A stretch of 64,000 bases of DNA from Planctomycetaceae bacterium (lineage in GTDB: Bacteria; Planctomycetota; Planctomycetia; Pirellulales; Pirellulaceae), in the NCBI GenBank assembly GCA_012729315.1, contig JAAYDI010000065.1, forward strand, positions 108,380-172,379, given 5' to 3'. Position 1 is the first letter of the stretch; every line of letters starts with the position of its first letter. A program made the translations under genes and the position numbers. The notes below the pieces were generated by a model that ran no database searches, was not told the DNA's origin, and saw only the letters and a program-made list of their open reading frames with translations. Below are positions 37,695-46,546 of the stretch, piece by piece.

Positions 37695-38504
37695 CTATCG
37701 ATGGCGGAACAGACGCTTGGGACGACCGTACCCGTAGCCGATCAGTTCCAGTTCCTTGCGGGCCACAAGCACGCCATTGGCATCGAACTCTTCGGTGATC
37801 TGCGATACCAGCTCGCCGGGGACCTCCGCACAATTCACCTCGCGAATGGCAATTGTCTTGTCCGGCATCTTGATGACCGTCGTCGAAGCCCAGGTGCACT
37901 TCGGTTCGCCCAGAATATCGGCCATCTTGTTCAACTCCGTCACCGCGACGGTCGTCTCCGTCGCCGTATCGGGGTTGGCTACATCGACCGACCTGGTCAC
38001 CCGCTTGAGCGTCTGGGGCGTCGTGTCCTTGCAGTAGAAGATCGTGTTCGATTCCTGCTGCGTCCCCGTCGTGCTGGAGAATGTGATCACCTGCGTGGCG
38101 TACTCTTGTCCTTGAATCGTGACCTGCTGCTGGCCCACGACTTCCGACGACTCGATCCGCGGCGCTACGTCGCGCGAAAACGTCTGCGGCTCCGAGGAAA
38201 ACGCCTGCCCTGCCACTTCCACTGTCGACGACACGCACAAGGAAAACGACCGCGCATCCACGTTCGTCACCCGCGTCCGCGCAGTCGTCGTGCTGGAACG
38301 CAAAACCTCCCCCTGCTCCCCCACCGCGTACGTTCGCACACGTACTTCCTTCCACGCGCGGGCCCCAAACCGGGACCACGCGTGCGTCCGGACCGTCGGA
38401 ATCCAGTCGAGCGACTGGCCCAACGCCGACAGCTGCACGAGACTAGTCGCCGCCACGGCGACCAGCGTCCAGGTCATGGCACGGCAAATCTTCCGCTGAT
38501 GCAT
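37695..38504 (-). CDS. Exported hypothetical protein
   Basis: A protein of about 269 residues with a signal peptide (MTWTLVAVAATSLVQLSALG, cleavage near ALGQS). The mature protein is predicted mainly beta, rich in Thr, Val and Ser, with segments RSSTTTARTRVTNVDARSFS, YATQVITFSSTTGTQQESNT and REVNCAEVPGELVSQITEEF. Two cysteines are present (CVSS and YCKD), plus one near the end. I do not recognise a domain. The pattern of conversion steps with a tracked correction resembles the secreted proteins of unknown role seen elsewhere in the window, such as the one at 5060. The start may alternatively be ATG 38477. Confidence 0.68.
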   Translation of the reverse strand: MHQRKICRAMTWTLVAVAATSLVQLSALGQSLDWIPTVRTHAWSRFGARAWKEVRVRTYAVGEQGEVLRSSTTTARTRVTNVDARSFSLCVSSTVEVAGQAFSSEPQTFSRDVAPRIESSEVVGQQQVTIQGQEYATQVITFSSTTGTQQESNTIFYCKDTTPQTLKRVTRSVDVANPDTATETTVAVTELNKMADILGEPKCTWASTTVIKMPDKTIAIREVNCAEVPGELVSQITEEFDANGVLVARKELELIGYGYGRPKRLFRHR

Positions 38505-38762
38505 AGCAGGTGGGAACATCTGTCAGGAATGGATTTTATCAGTTGTGAGGCCGTTCATCACACTACGACAACAGAATCGCTTTTTGCACCACCTTTCAGA
38601 GCTGATTGCTTTCCCCTCTGTGGGTTGTGTTGCGGGCCCGACTGTTGGTTCGTACCGGGGGCCTCCTGCCGGGCACCGCAGGAGTCTGGGGCTGGCGGTC
38701 TGGATCCGGATTCGGGTCTTTTTCATTTCATTCTTGATCTCATCGTTCTTAGTCTTATGTTC

Positions 38763-40193
38763 TTAGTCTTGTGGTGTGGGAGCTGCTGAGGGAGCCGGTG
38801 TTTCCGGGGCCTCGAGGGCCTGGACCGCTTTGACCAGCAGGCCGTCCTGGCGCGCGAAGACGGTTCGCAGGTCGAGCAGCACGCGGTCATTTTGCACGCG
38901 GGCGCAGACAGCCGGCTGACCTTTACGGAGGCGTGTAGCGAGCGCATCGGCGCTGTCGTGGGCCGGCGCGAGGGCCACGCACCAGGTGGGGATGCGCTGG
39001 GTGGGGACGGACCCGCTGCCGAGAAAGGTCGAGTCTTCGACCGGTTCGGCGGTGGCGATCGCTGGGCAGGCAGCCAGCTGTGGCGCGAGGCGCTCGGCCC
39101 GATTGCGCAGGTTGTCGGTGGAGGTAGCGAGCAGCAGGAGCAGGGGGATTTTCTGTTCGACGGTATCCGGGTCTTGATAGAGGCGGAGCGTGGCGGCCAG
39201 CGCGGCGAGTGTCAGTTTATCGACGCGCAGCGCGCGCGCCAGCGGATGGCGGGTGATCGTGTCGATCAGAACGCGTTTGCCGACGATGATACCGCATTGC
39301 GGCCCGCCCAGGAGTTTGTCGCCGCTGAAGAGCACGACGTCGGCGCCGCAGCGCACGCTTTCCCGTGGCCGCGGTTCATCGGCGATGCCATAGCGGGTGA
39401 GGTCCCAGAGGGCCCCGGAACCGATGTCGTCAATCACGAGGTGGCCTGCCGCATGCCCGAGGGCGACGAGTTCTCGCAGCGGCGTGGACTCCGTGAACCC
39501 CTGCACGACATAGTTGCTGGCATGGACGTGCATCAGCGCGGCCGTGGACTCGCCGATGGCCGCCTGGTAATCGGCCGGGCGTGTCATATTGGTGGTACCG
39601 ACTTCGCGCAAGCGCGCGCCGCTGGCCTGTATCACGTCGGGCAGCCGGTAGCTGCCACCGATCTCCACGAGCTGTCCGCGCGACACAATCACTTCGCGGC
39701 CGGACGCCAGCGCTGCAAGGGTCAGGAGAGTGGCGGCCGCGTTATTGTTGACGACGGCCGCGGCCTCGGCGCCGGTGAGCTGCTGGAGCAGCCGTTCGAC
39801 GGCGACGATGCGCCGGGAGCGTTCGCCGGTCGCCAGGTTGAGTTCGACGCTGGCGTAATCCCGCGCGACATCCACCAGGGCGATGATGGCCTCTTCGGCC
39901 AGGGGAGCGCGTCCCAGCCCGGTGTGCAGCAGGATCCCGGTGGCGTTGATGACCGGGCCCAGCGGCGGGCGTTCCTCATGGATAATCCACTGGGCAATCC
40001 GCTCGGCCAGTTCATTGGCGGCCGGGAGTTTGATCTCGGCTGCGGCCGACTGTACCTCGGTCCGCAGGTTAACCAGGAAGTCGCGCACGCCGTTGACCAC
40101 GACGCTGTGGCTGGCGCGGTCCAGCAACTTGCGCAAGGCCGGGCTTTCAAGCAGTTCGTTGACCGGGGGAATGTTGCGTAGGACATTGGCCAT
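38763..40193 (-). CDS. selA: L-seryl-tRNA(Sec) selenium transferase
   Basis: A 476-residue PLP enzyme that converts Ser-tRNA(Sec) to Sec-tRNA(Sec) using selenophosphate. The N-terminal domain (LRNIPPVNELLESPALRKLL) and the PLP lysine in VLFSGDKLLGGPQCGIIVGK are intact. So are VINATGILLHTGLGRAPL, NNNAAATLLTLAALASGREV and VVQGFTESTPLRELVALG. The gene looks full-length and undamaged. I use ATG 40193 (MANVLRNIPPV); 40211 is also open. Immediately upstream lies only a frameshifted stub of selB, and a decayed-looking selC lies about 15 kb away, so the enzyme may now have no substrate unless other copies exist. Confidence 0.94.
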   Translation of the reverse strand: MANVLRNIPPVNELLESPALRKLLDRASHSVVVNGVRDFLVNLRTEVQSAAAEIKLPAANELAERIAQWIIHEERPPLGPVINATGILLHTGLGRAPLAEEAIIALVDVARDYASVELNLATGERSRRIVAVERLLQQLTGAEAAAVVNNNAAATLLTLAALASGREVIVSRGQLVEIGGSYRLPDVIQASGARLREVGTTNMTRPADYQAAIGESTAALMHVHASNYVVQGFTESTPLRELVALGHAAGHLVIDDIGSGALWDLTRYGIADEPRPRESVRCGADVVLFSGDKLLGGPQCGIIVGKRVLIDTITRHPLARALRVDKLTLAALAATLRLYQDPDTVEQKIPLLLLLATSTDNLRNRAERLAPQLAACPAIATAEPVEDSTFLGSGSVPTQRIPTWCVALAPAHDSADALATRLRKGQPAVCARVQNDRVLLDLRTVFARQDGLLVKAVQALEAPETPAPSAAPTPQD

Positions 40194-40274
40194 TGAGCGA
40201 CAGGCCTCCATATTGAGTTCACCATCATAATGCCGTTGCTGGCGGGGGCTCCGAGTGCCGCCGCAGCGCGGCCA

Positions 40275-40470
40275 TCATGGGTCAGGGGTTGAGCCGCGGC
40301 GAACCGCCAGGCGTCGCACGTCGCCTTCTCTACGTGTGAACCCGATGCGATCCAAGGTACTCGCAGTACGGCACGGCGCACCTGCGGGACATATTCAGGA
40401 TTTCGCGAATCTGGCTAATCGTCAAGCCACCTCGGCCGGCGAGCAGGCTGGCCAACTGCACGCGGGTGGC
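40275..40470 (-). pseudogene. selB: selB C-terminal remnant (selenocysteine elongation factor)
   Basis: On the minus strand, from about 40470, the frame reads LASLLAGRGGLTISQIREIL, then NMSRRCAVPYCEYL, the last winged-helix domain of SelB. After EYL one extra G (plus-strand C at 40352-40353) shifts the frame to an early TAG. Removing it restores DRIGFTRREGDVRRLAVRRG and a natural stop at 40275-40277. The SRK..PLLEYLDRIGFTRR.GD pattern is diagnostic of SelB. Only about 65 of 600 or more codons remain; the GTPase and tRNA-binding domains are gone. The break lies within about 10-20 bases of a dispersed repeat copy. The stub is just upstream of the intact selA on the same strand. Confidence 0.82.
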
Positions 40471-40480
40471 TCGGGCGACA

Positions 40481-40538
40481 CCAGCGTTGCATACGATTTC
40501 AAGCGGCGCTGTCCGATCCCGCCGCGAGGCGCGGCTTA
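40481..40538 (+). repeat. Dispersed 58-bp repeat, copy B, at the selB break
   Basis: The first 33 bases match 31943-31975 with two differences, in the same orientation, and weaker similarity extends to about 40538. It directly adjoins the point where SelB similarity ends, so it may mark the insertion or deletion that removed the rest of selB. Confidence 0.75.
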
Positions 40539-40788
40539 CCCCGGGCTGTGATAGGGGCGCCGCGCTACGGCTCAAGACGACAGTTCGCGTGGCGCGAACA
40601 GGTCACGAAACGTGACTTCTATCGACACACGAACAGAACGCGATTACTGCCACGATACCAGTTGCTTTTTTCGTGCATGCGGCGTAAGTATTGCAACTGG
40701 AGAGTGGAGCGGCCCGTGCGGCCGCGGGTGCAGTTGCCCCCCGCTCTCCCGGCTGGCCGGGGCCGGGCCCCACCCCGCCCGCCCGACA
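40539..40788. other. Intergenic region without recognisable gene
   Basis: The 250 bases between repeat copy B and the basic exported protein hold no supportable gene. They are part of the larger 595-base gap that starts at the selA start codon and also contains the selB stub. Confidence 0.5.
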
Positions 40789-41259
40789 TCAGAACTCGGG
40801 CCGATCCTGGCCGATGAAGTCGCTCACCGACATCGGCCTCTTGTCCACCGGCTTGTGCTGCGGGAGCCATGCCTTGTACCAGGGAGTCTGCGACGTCTTC
40901 TTGGCCGATGCCGGTCGGGTCGCCGACTTCTTCGCCGGCTTGCTCCAGGGCATCAGCACGTCCTTGGTCTTTCCAAAGAAATCCTTGGTCCCCTGGTTCA
41001 ATTTGGTGAGCGTCGACGGTGTCTTGGATTTGGTGGATTTGGCCGGAGCGCGGGATGTCGAACCCCAGCTCGGGAGCGACATCTTGGGCATCCAGCTGCC
41101 GCGGTCCTTGTCCGATACGGACGCATGTGCCCGTTTGCTCGCCGATGACTTCTGGAACGGAACGAGCTTCGGCAGACTCCAGCTCTCCGCGGCCGCCAAC
41201 GAGCTGCCCATTGCCATCGCGACCACGCCAGCCATCACCATCCAACGTCGCCTATTCAC
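40789..41259 (-). CDS. Small basic exported protein
   Basis: A 156-residue protein starting at GTG 41259 with AGGAG eight bases upstream. The N-terminus RRRWMVMAGVVAMAMGSSLA is a signal peptide ending at AAAES. The mature part is rich in Lys, Ser and Pro (SKTPSTLTKLNQGTKDFFGK, TKDVLMPWSKPAKKSATRPA) and ends WYKAWLPQHKPVDKRPMSVS. Proteins of this look, with a TK.FF.KTKD..MPW core, occur in planctomycetes, but no function is known. The basic, disordered character suggests binding to nucleic acid, envelope polymer or membrane. It is monocistronic. Confidence 0.7.
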   Translation of the reverse strand: MNRRRWMVMAGVVAMAMGSSLAAAESWSLPKLVPFQKSSASKRAHASVSDKDRGSWMPKMSLPSWGSTSRAPAKSTKSKTPSTLTKLNQGTKDFFGKTKDVLMPWSKPAKKSATRPASAKKTSQTPWYKAWLPQHKPVDKRPMSVSDFIGQDRPEF

Positions 41260-41676
41260 GGTACCACTCCTGTGTGCACGTAACCGACTGTGCGGTCCAA
41301 CCAGCGCTTGTCAGACGAAGTGAGCTCAGCGCCCCCGGTACGCTACATCGCGAAAAGTGGGCCAGAGTGTCGCAGAAGCGACGCCAGGCGTCCAGGTCAT
41401 TTTGGGTATTTTCGAGGCGTCGAGGCGTCGAGGCGAGGCCGCCCGAGGCCCGGCGGGCGTTGCTGGCGCCCGGCCGACGTCTTCCCCCCGGGCGACACAC
41501 TGTGAGCATATTGTGAGAGTGTCTGGATTTCCGTCTGAATTTCCGTAGCATTGTGGTCTGCGCGGGTGAGCGCCGATTCACGGCGCTGCCGGGCGGCACT
41601 GAGCGGCACAGGGCAGCGGTGTTGTATTGGCTGCCCGCACGTTGGACCAGTGACAGGATCAGACAGGATCAGACGG
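41260..41676. other. Intergenic region with short tandem repeats
   Basis: No gene is visible in these 417 bases between two divergent genes. An 8-bp motif CGAGGCGT/A occurs three times in tandem at 41413-41436, and GACAGGATCA is duplicated perfectly at 41652-41671, just before the proC start. Promoters for both flanking genes must lie here, but none stands out. Confidence 0.55.
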
Positions 41677-42495
41677 ATGACGTCTCCATCGATTGTGTGC
41701 ATTGGCGCGGGGCAAATGGCGACAGCTTTGGCCTGTGGTTGGGTATCGACGGAGTTCTGTGCACCGCAGAACGTGGCTGCCTGTGACCCGGATCCAGAGG
41801 CCCGCCGGCGGTTCGCCGAACACGTGCCGGGGGGACACGTCGTGCCCTCCAGCCGCGACGTGGTTGGTTCGGCCAACATCGTGGTGCTGGCGACCAAACC
41901 GCATCACCTGACGCACGTGGCTGCAGAGATCCGTCCGCTGCTGACCGACCGGCACTTGCTGGTCTCGATAGCGGCTGGCGTGACGCTGGGGCGGCTGACC
42001 CAACTGTTCGGCACACAGCGGCTGGTGCGGATCATGCCGAATACCCCCTGCCTGGTGGGTCAGGGTGCTTCTGCATACGCGCTTGGAGCGCAGGCGACGG
42101 AGGAAGATGCGGAGGTTGTGCAGCGGATGATGAGTGCGGTGGGGGTAGCGTACCGGTTGGAGGAATCGCACCTGGATGCGGTCACCGGTTTGTCGGGATC
42201 GGGTCCGGCGTATGTATATTTGTTGATTGAAGCGTTAAGTGATGGGGGGGTGCGGGTCGGTTTGCCACGATCCGTGGCGACCGCTCTGGCGGCGCAGACG
42301 GTGCGGGGAGCGGCGGAGATGGTGTTGGTGCAAGGGGAGCATCCGGCGGTACTCAAGGACCGGGTTGCCAGTCCGGGCGGGACGACGATCGCGGGACTGC
42401 AGGCCTTGGAGGACCGTGGTTGGCGGGCGGCGGCGATGGCTGCGGTGGAGGCAGCCACACGTCGGTCGCGCGAACTCGGCCGGGAGCAAGCATAA
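41677..42495 (+). CDS. proC: Pyrroline-5-carboxylate reductase
   Basis: A 272-residue NAD(P)H-dependent enzyme that makes proline from pyrroline-5-carboxylate. The Rossmann start is IVCIGAGQMATALACGWVS. VRIMPNTPCLVGQGASAYAL is the family block in the middle. The catalytic C-terminal domain shows VTGLSGSGPAYVYLLIEALS, DGGVRVGLPRSVATALAAQT and VASPGGTTIAGLQALEDRGW. ATG 41677 fits the normal N-terminus; upstream in-frame sequence from 41551 is not family-like. The ribosome-binding site is weak. Three genes of the EF-P group follow on the same strand after a 77-base spacer. Confidence 0.95.
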   Translation: MTSPSIVCIGAGQMATALACGWVSTEFCAPQNVAACDPDPEARRRFAEHVPGGHVVPSSRDVVGSANIVVLATKPHHLTHVAAEIRPLLTDRHLLVSIAAGVTLGRLTQLFGTQRLVRIMPNTPCLVGQGASAYALGAQATEEDAEVVQRMMSAVGVAYRLEESHLDAVTGLSGSGPAYVYLLIEALSDGGVRVGLPRSVATALAAQTVRGAAEMVLVQGEHPAVLKDRVASPGGTTIAGLQALEDRGWRAAAMAAVEAATRRSRELGREQA

Positions 42496-42572
42496 TTGAT
42501 CGGGAGTAAGCATAATTGAATTGAAACGAGGCCGGCGGCAGCCGGCGCAGAGCTGAATGACGAGGAAGTACT

Positions 42573-42809
42573 ATGCCCTCCATATTGTGCATGGTTGATG
42601 ACAAGCACGTGCCCCTGTATCGCGTGATGTGGGTTTCGGCGGTGCCGCATTTCTGCGGATCGGAGGATTGCATGTGCGAGGGGCTGTACGAGGTGCGGCT
42701 CGAAGAGGAGGAATCGGTGTGGGCCAGGCGGGACGAACGCGATAGCCTGCTGGCGGCGCTCGAGCAGTGGCAGGGAGGTCTGGGGGTTGAAGAGGACGAG
42801 TGGGACTGA
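42573..42809 (+). CDS. Small conserved planctomycete protein with Cys cluster
   Basis: A 78-residue protein with a GAGGAAG ribosome-binding site before ATG 42573. It contains VMWVSAVPHFCGSEDCMCEG, a CxxxxCxC cluster that could bind metal, followed by a charged YEVRLEEEESVWARRDERDS helix and an acidic C-terminus. No family function is known to me. It lies 43 bases before another small protein and then an EF-P paralogue, all on one strand, so an operon is likely. Confidence 0.68.
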   Translation: MPSILCMVDDKHVPLYRVMWVSAVPHFCGSEDCMCEGLYEVRLEEEESVWARRDERDSLLAALEQWQGGLGVEEDEWD

Positions 42810-42852
42810 TCGGGCCTGACTGAACCATTCCGGCGGTGTCGAGGAACAAATC

Positions 42853-43341
42853 ATGTCCTTGTTTGAGAACCAAGAGTATCGGTGGCGCGACACCTACTTC
42901 GTGTTGTTTCACGTGAAGGACCGGCCGTCGGCCGGCGCGATGCTGCAGGCCCTCGAGACGCTCGGCCCGCGTTTTCAGGTCCAGGAGACCCGCTGCGACG
43001 AAGCGGGGCGCTTCGAATCGATGACGCTGATGTCTCCCGATGACTTCTCGGCGATGGACATCTCGTTCATTGCCGGCGACGAGGTGGAGGAGCAGGTGCA
43101 GACGCTGCTCAAAGGAGAGAAAGCGAGCCAGATGACGAAGGAGGAGCAGGACAAGTGGAAGCTGCTCAAAGGCTGCGATGCGCGGTTTGACATCTACCAC
43201 TTCGAACGCATTGTGCTCTCCGAAGAGGACGATGAAGACGAGGGGTTTCTCGACCCGGGCGGTCTGCTGATTGTCTTGGAGTGTCTGTCACAGCTGTGCC
43301 ATGGTGTGAGCATCGACCCTCAGGCCGGGACGGTGCTGTGA
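42853..43341 (+). CDS. Conserved planctomycete protein of unknown function
   Basis: A 162-residue acidic cytoplasmic protein. It opens with SLFENQEYRWRDTYFVLFHV and continues with LQALETLGPRFQVQETRCDE and FESMTLMSPDDFSAMDISFI, then an acidic run EEDDEDEGFLDPGGLLIVLE. No catalytic motif is visible; the alpha/beta pattern could be a small binding domain. Its position directly ahead of the EF-P paralogue, 48 bases away, suggests co-expression, but a link to translation is inference only. Confidence 0.7.
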   Translation: MSLFENQEYRWRDTYFVLFHVKDRPSAGAMLQALETLGPRFQVQETRCDEAGRFESMTLMSPDDFSAMDISFIAGDEVEEQVQTLLKGEKASQMTKEEQDKWKLLKGCDARFDIYHFERIVLSEEDDEDEGFLDPGGLLIVLECLSQLCHGVSIDPQAGTVL

Positions 43342-43389
43342 AGGCAGGGCGTCTGTTCAGAGCGAAAGAAAGTAGTTGCGAGTACTCGG

Positions 43390-43953
43390 ATGCAAGCGAA
43401 GGAAATCAAACCCGGGGCGATCGTCAATTATGAGGGTGCGCCCGTGATGATCGAGGGGATCCATGTACAGACGCCGTCGGCCCGCGGCGCGGCCACGCTC
43501 TACAAATTCCGGGGGCGCAACCTGGTCACGAAACAGAAGATGGACATCACGCTCAAAGGGGGCGAGTCGCTGGACGAGGCCGATTTCGGCCGCCGCAGCG
43601 TGAAGTTCATGTACGCGGATGCCACCCACGTCCACATCCTGGACCAGGAGGACTTCAACCAGTACAGCCTGCCCCTGGAGGACGTCCAGCGGGAGATGGA
43701 ATATGTGACCGCGGAACTCGAAGGAATGCTCGCGCTGATCTACAACGACGAGTGTGTCGGGCTGCAGCTGCCAACGGCCGTGGAGCTGACGATCACCGAG
43801 TGTGATCCCGGCGTGCGGGGCAATTCGGCCACGGGACGCACCAAGCCGGCCAGACTGGAGACCGGCATTCTGGTGCAGGTGCCGGAGTACATCAAGCAGG
43901 GGGAACGCATCAAGGTCGACACACGCACCGGCGAGTACCTGTCACGCGCATGA
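43390..43953 (+). CDS. yeiP: Elongation factor P-like protein, YeiP/EfpL type
   Basis: A 187-residue, three-domain EF-P family protein acting at the ribosome on stalled peptidyl transfer. The tip loop of domain I reads TPSARGAATLYKFRGRNLVT. The SARGAATLYK form is that of YeiP (EfpL), not the PGKG lysine loop of classical EF-P, so Arg rather than a modified Lys sits at the tip. Domain III has VELTITECDPGVRGNSATGR and TKPARLETGILVQVPEYIKQ. Length and domain order are normal. A canonical EF-P presumably lies elsewhere. The gene ends a run of three same-strand genes. Confidence 0.9.
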   Translation: MQAKEIKPGAIVNYEGAPVMIEGIHVQTPSARGAATLYKFRGRNLVTKQKMDITLKGGESLDEADFGRRSVKFMYADATHVHILDQEDFNQYSLPLEDVQREMEYVTAELEGMLALIYNDECVGLQLPTAVELTITECDPGVRGNSATGRTKPARLETGILVQVPEYIKQGERIKVDTRTGEYLSRA

Positions 43954-44064
43954 TGTCGCGCATCCGGCAGGGGTGCGGTTGCCGAGTCTGCCCCGGCACG
44001 GTGGCCGGGTTTGTCTCCCAGGGGACGGGGGGGACATGAGCGTGCTGTGCCCGTGCAGTATCGC

Positions 44065-44277
44065 TTAGCGGGACTTCTTCGTTGCCTTCCGCGTTGATTT
44101 CTTCGTTACCTTCTTCGTTGCGGCCTGCTTGCCCGTCATCTTCTTACCGCAGGCTCTGGCTGGCTTCGCCGCGCGTGCGCCGGCGCTCTTGGCGTCCGTC
44201 CGTTGTTTCTTGCTTCCGAACGCCAGGTCCCAGCCCAGGGCATACTTGCGATTAGCACCGACCCGTGTGATGGACAC
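44065..44277 (-). CDS. Small protein with histone H1-like basic tail
   Basis: A protein of about 70 residues. The N-terminal third, SITRVGANRKYALGWDLAFG, resembles a short motif I have seen in small planctomycete proteins. The C-terminal half is a Lys/Ala/Thr repeat region (KKMTGKQAATKKVTKKSTRK) like the tails of bacterial histone H1-like proteins, so nucleic-acid binding is likely. The frame opens at GTG 44283, but the in-frame GTG at 44277 has GAGG eight bases upstream and fits better. It is transcribed leftward and converges with the EF-P paralogue. Confidence 0.65.
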   Translation of the reverse strand: MSITRVGANRKYALGWDLAFGSKKQRTDAKSAGARAAKPARACGKKMTGKQAATKKVTKKSTRKATKKSR

Positions 44278-44322
44278 TTGCACCTACCTCATTTCTGGCC
44301 GCACCTGATTAATAAACATCAC

Positions 44323-44345
44323 GGCCCCACGCACCCGGTGGGGCC
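44323..44345 (-). terminator. Hairpin downstream of ettA
   Basis: GGCCCCAC and GTGGGGCC, an exact 8-bp pair with a seven-base loop, lie about 160 bases beyond the ettA stop on the minus strand and are followed there by T-rich GTGATGTTTATTAA. A terminator for ettA is the likely role; the stem is also just upstream of the small basic gene. Confidence 0.5.
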
Positions 44346-44393
44346 TCGATGCGACGTGTCGTTGCTGAATGTCTAACGCATGGGCGATCAGCG

Positions 44394-44429
44394 GTCAAGT
44401 CGCGGTCGCGGGTCAAGTCGCGGTCGCGG
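44394..44429. repeat. Perfect 18-bp tandem duplication
   Basis: GTCAAGTCGCGGTCGCGG occurs twice in direct succession (44394-44411 and 44412-44429) in the ettA 3' spacer. It is one of several short perfect tandem duplications at gene borders in this window. Confidence 0.9.
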
Positions 44430-44506
44430 CGCGCCGCGACTCGGCGCCCCGGTCCGCTCCTGGCCGCTCGCCGCTCGATCGCCGCTCTTGCGCTGCCAGG
44501 ACGCAT

Positions 44507-46180
<1,674 letters not shown>

Positions 46181-46546
46181 GTTGGCCTGCCTGTGATAAT
46201 GGAGGATCTGCGGCGACGTTATCGATTGCGGTGAGCGTGCGGCGTTTGACGGCTATGCATGGCCCTCCGAAAATTCTGGTTGCACCGATTGCCCCAGGCC
46301 GATGCGTAATACCGGCAAACTTCCGCGTACTTCACTTGCCAGCCGCTCACCAAAACCGGCATCGAGCCTTCACTGTGCTCGCCCCGCAAGCCGGCGTTGG
46401 AACGAGCATCCGCGCACCTCGAGGACCCGGTCGTTCCCCGCGGCTGTGTTCTCACCCATAAGAGGTGCCAGGAACCATCTCGCCCAACAGGTTCCTGGCA
46501 CCTTCTCTTTTGCGCTCCCAAGTCGTTATTCACCACGCGTGTGTCT
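46181..46546. other. Intergenic region between guaA and ettA
   Basis: No gene is visible in these 366 bases. The only structure is a strong inverted repeat at 46463-46503, listed separately. The ettA promoter must lie near 46190-46260, but no clear -10/-35 pair can be chosen. Confidence 0.5.
46463..46503. terminator. Perfect 14-bp inverted repeat downstream of guaA
   Basis: AGGTGCCAGGAACC and GGTTCCTGGCACCT form an exact 14-bp stem around a 13-base loop, 43 bases past the guaA stop. On the plus strand it is followed by TTCTCTTTT; on the minus strand, the direction of guaA, no T-run follows. Terminator function for guaA is therefore likely but not certain, and a mobile palindromic element is an alternative. 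Confidence 0.6.

Noticed and set aside
38892..40181. 429-codon plus-strand frame opposite selA
   Set aside because: It is the complement of selA; the selA motifs are unmistakable in the leftward direction.
46463..46503. Insertion-sequence terminal repeat
   Set aside because: The 14-bp inverted repeat is a compact hairpin with a 13-base loop and no element between two ends; terminator or palindromic element is simpler.
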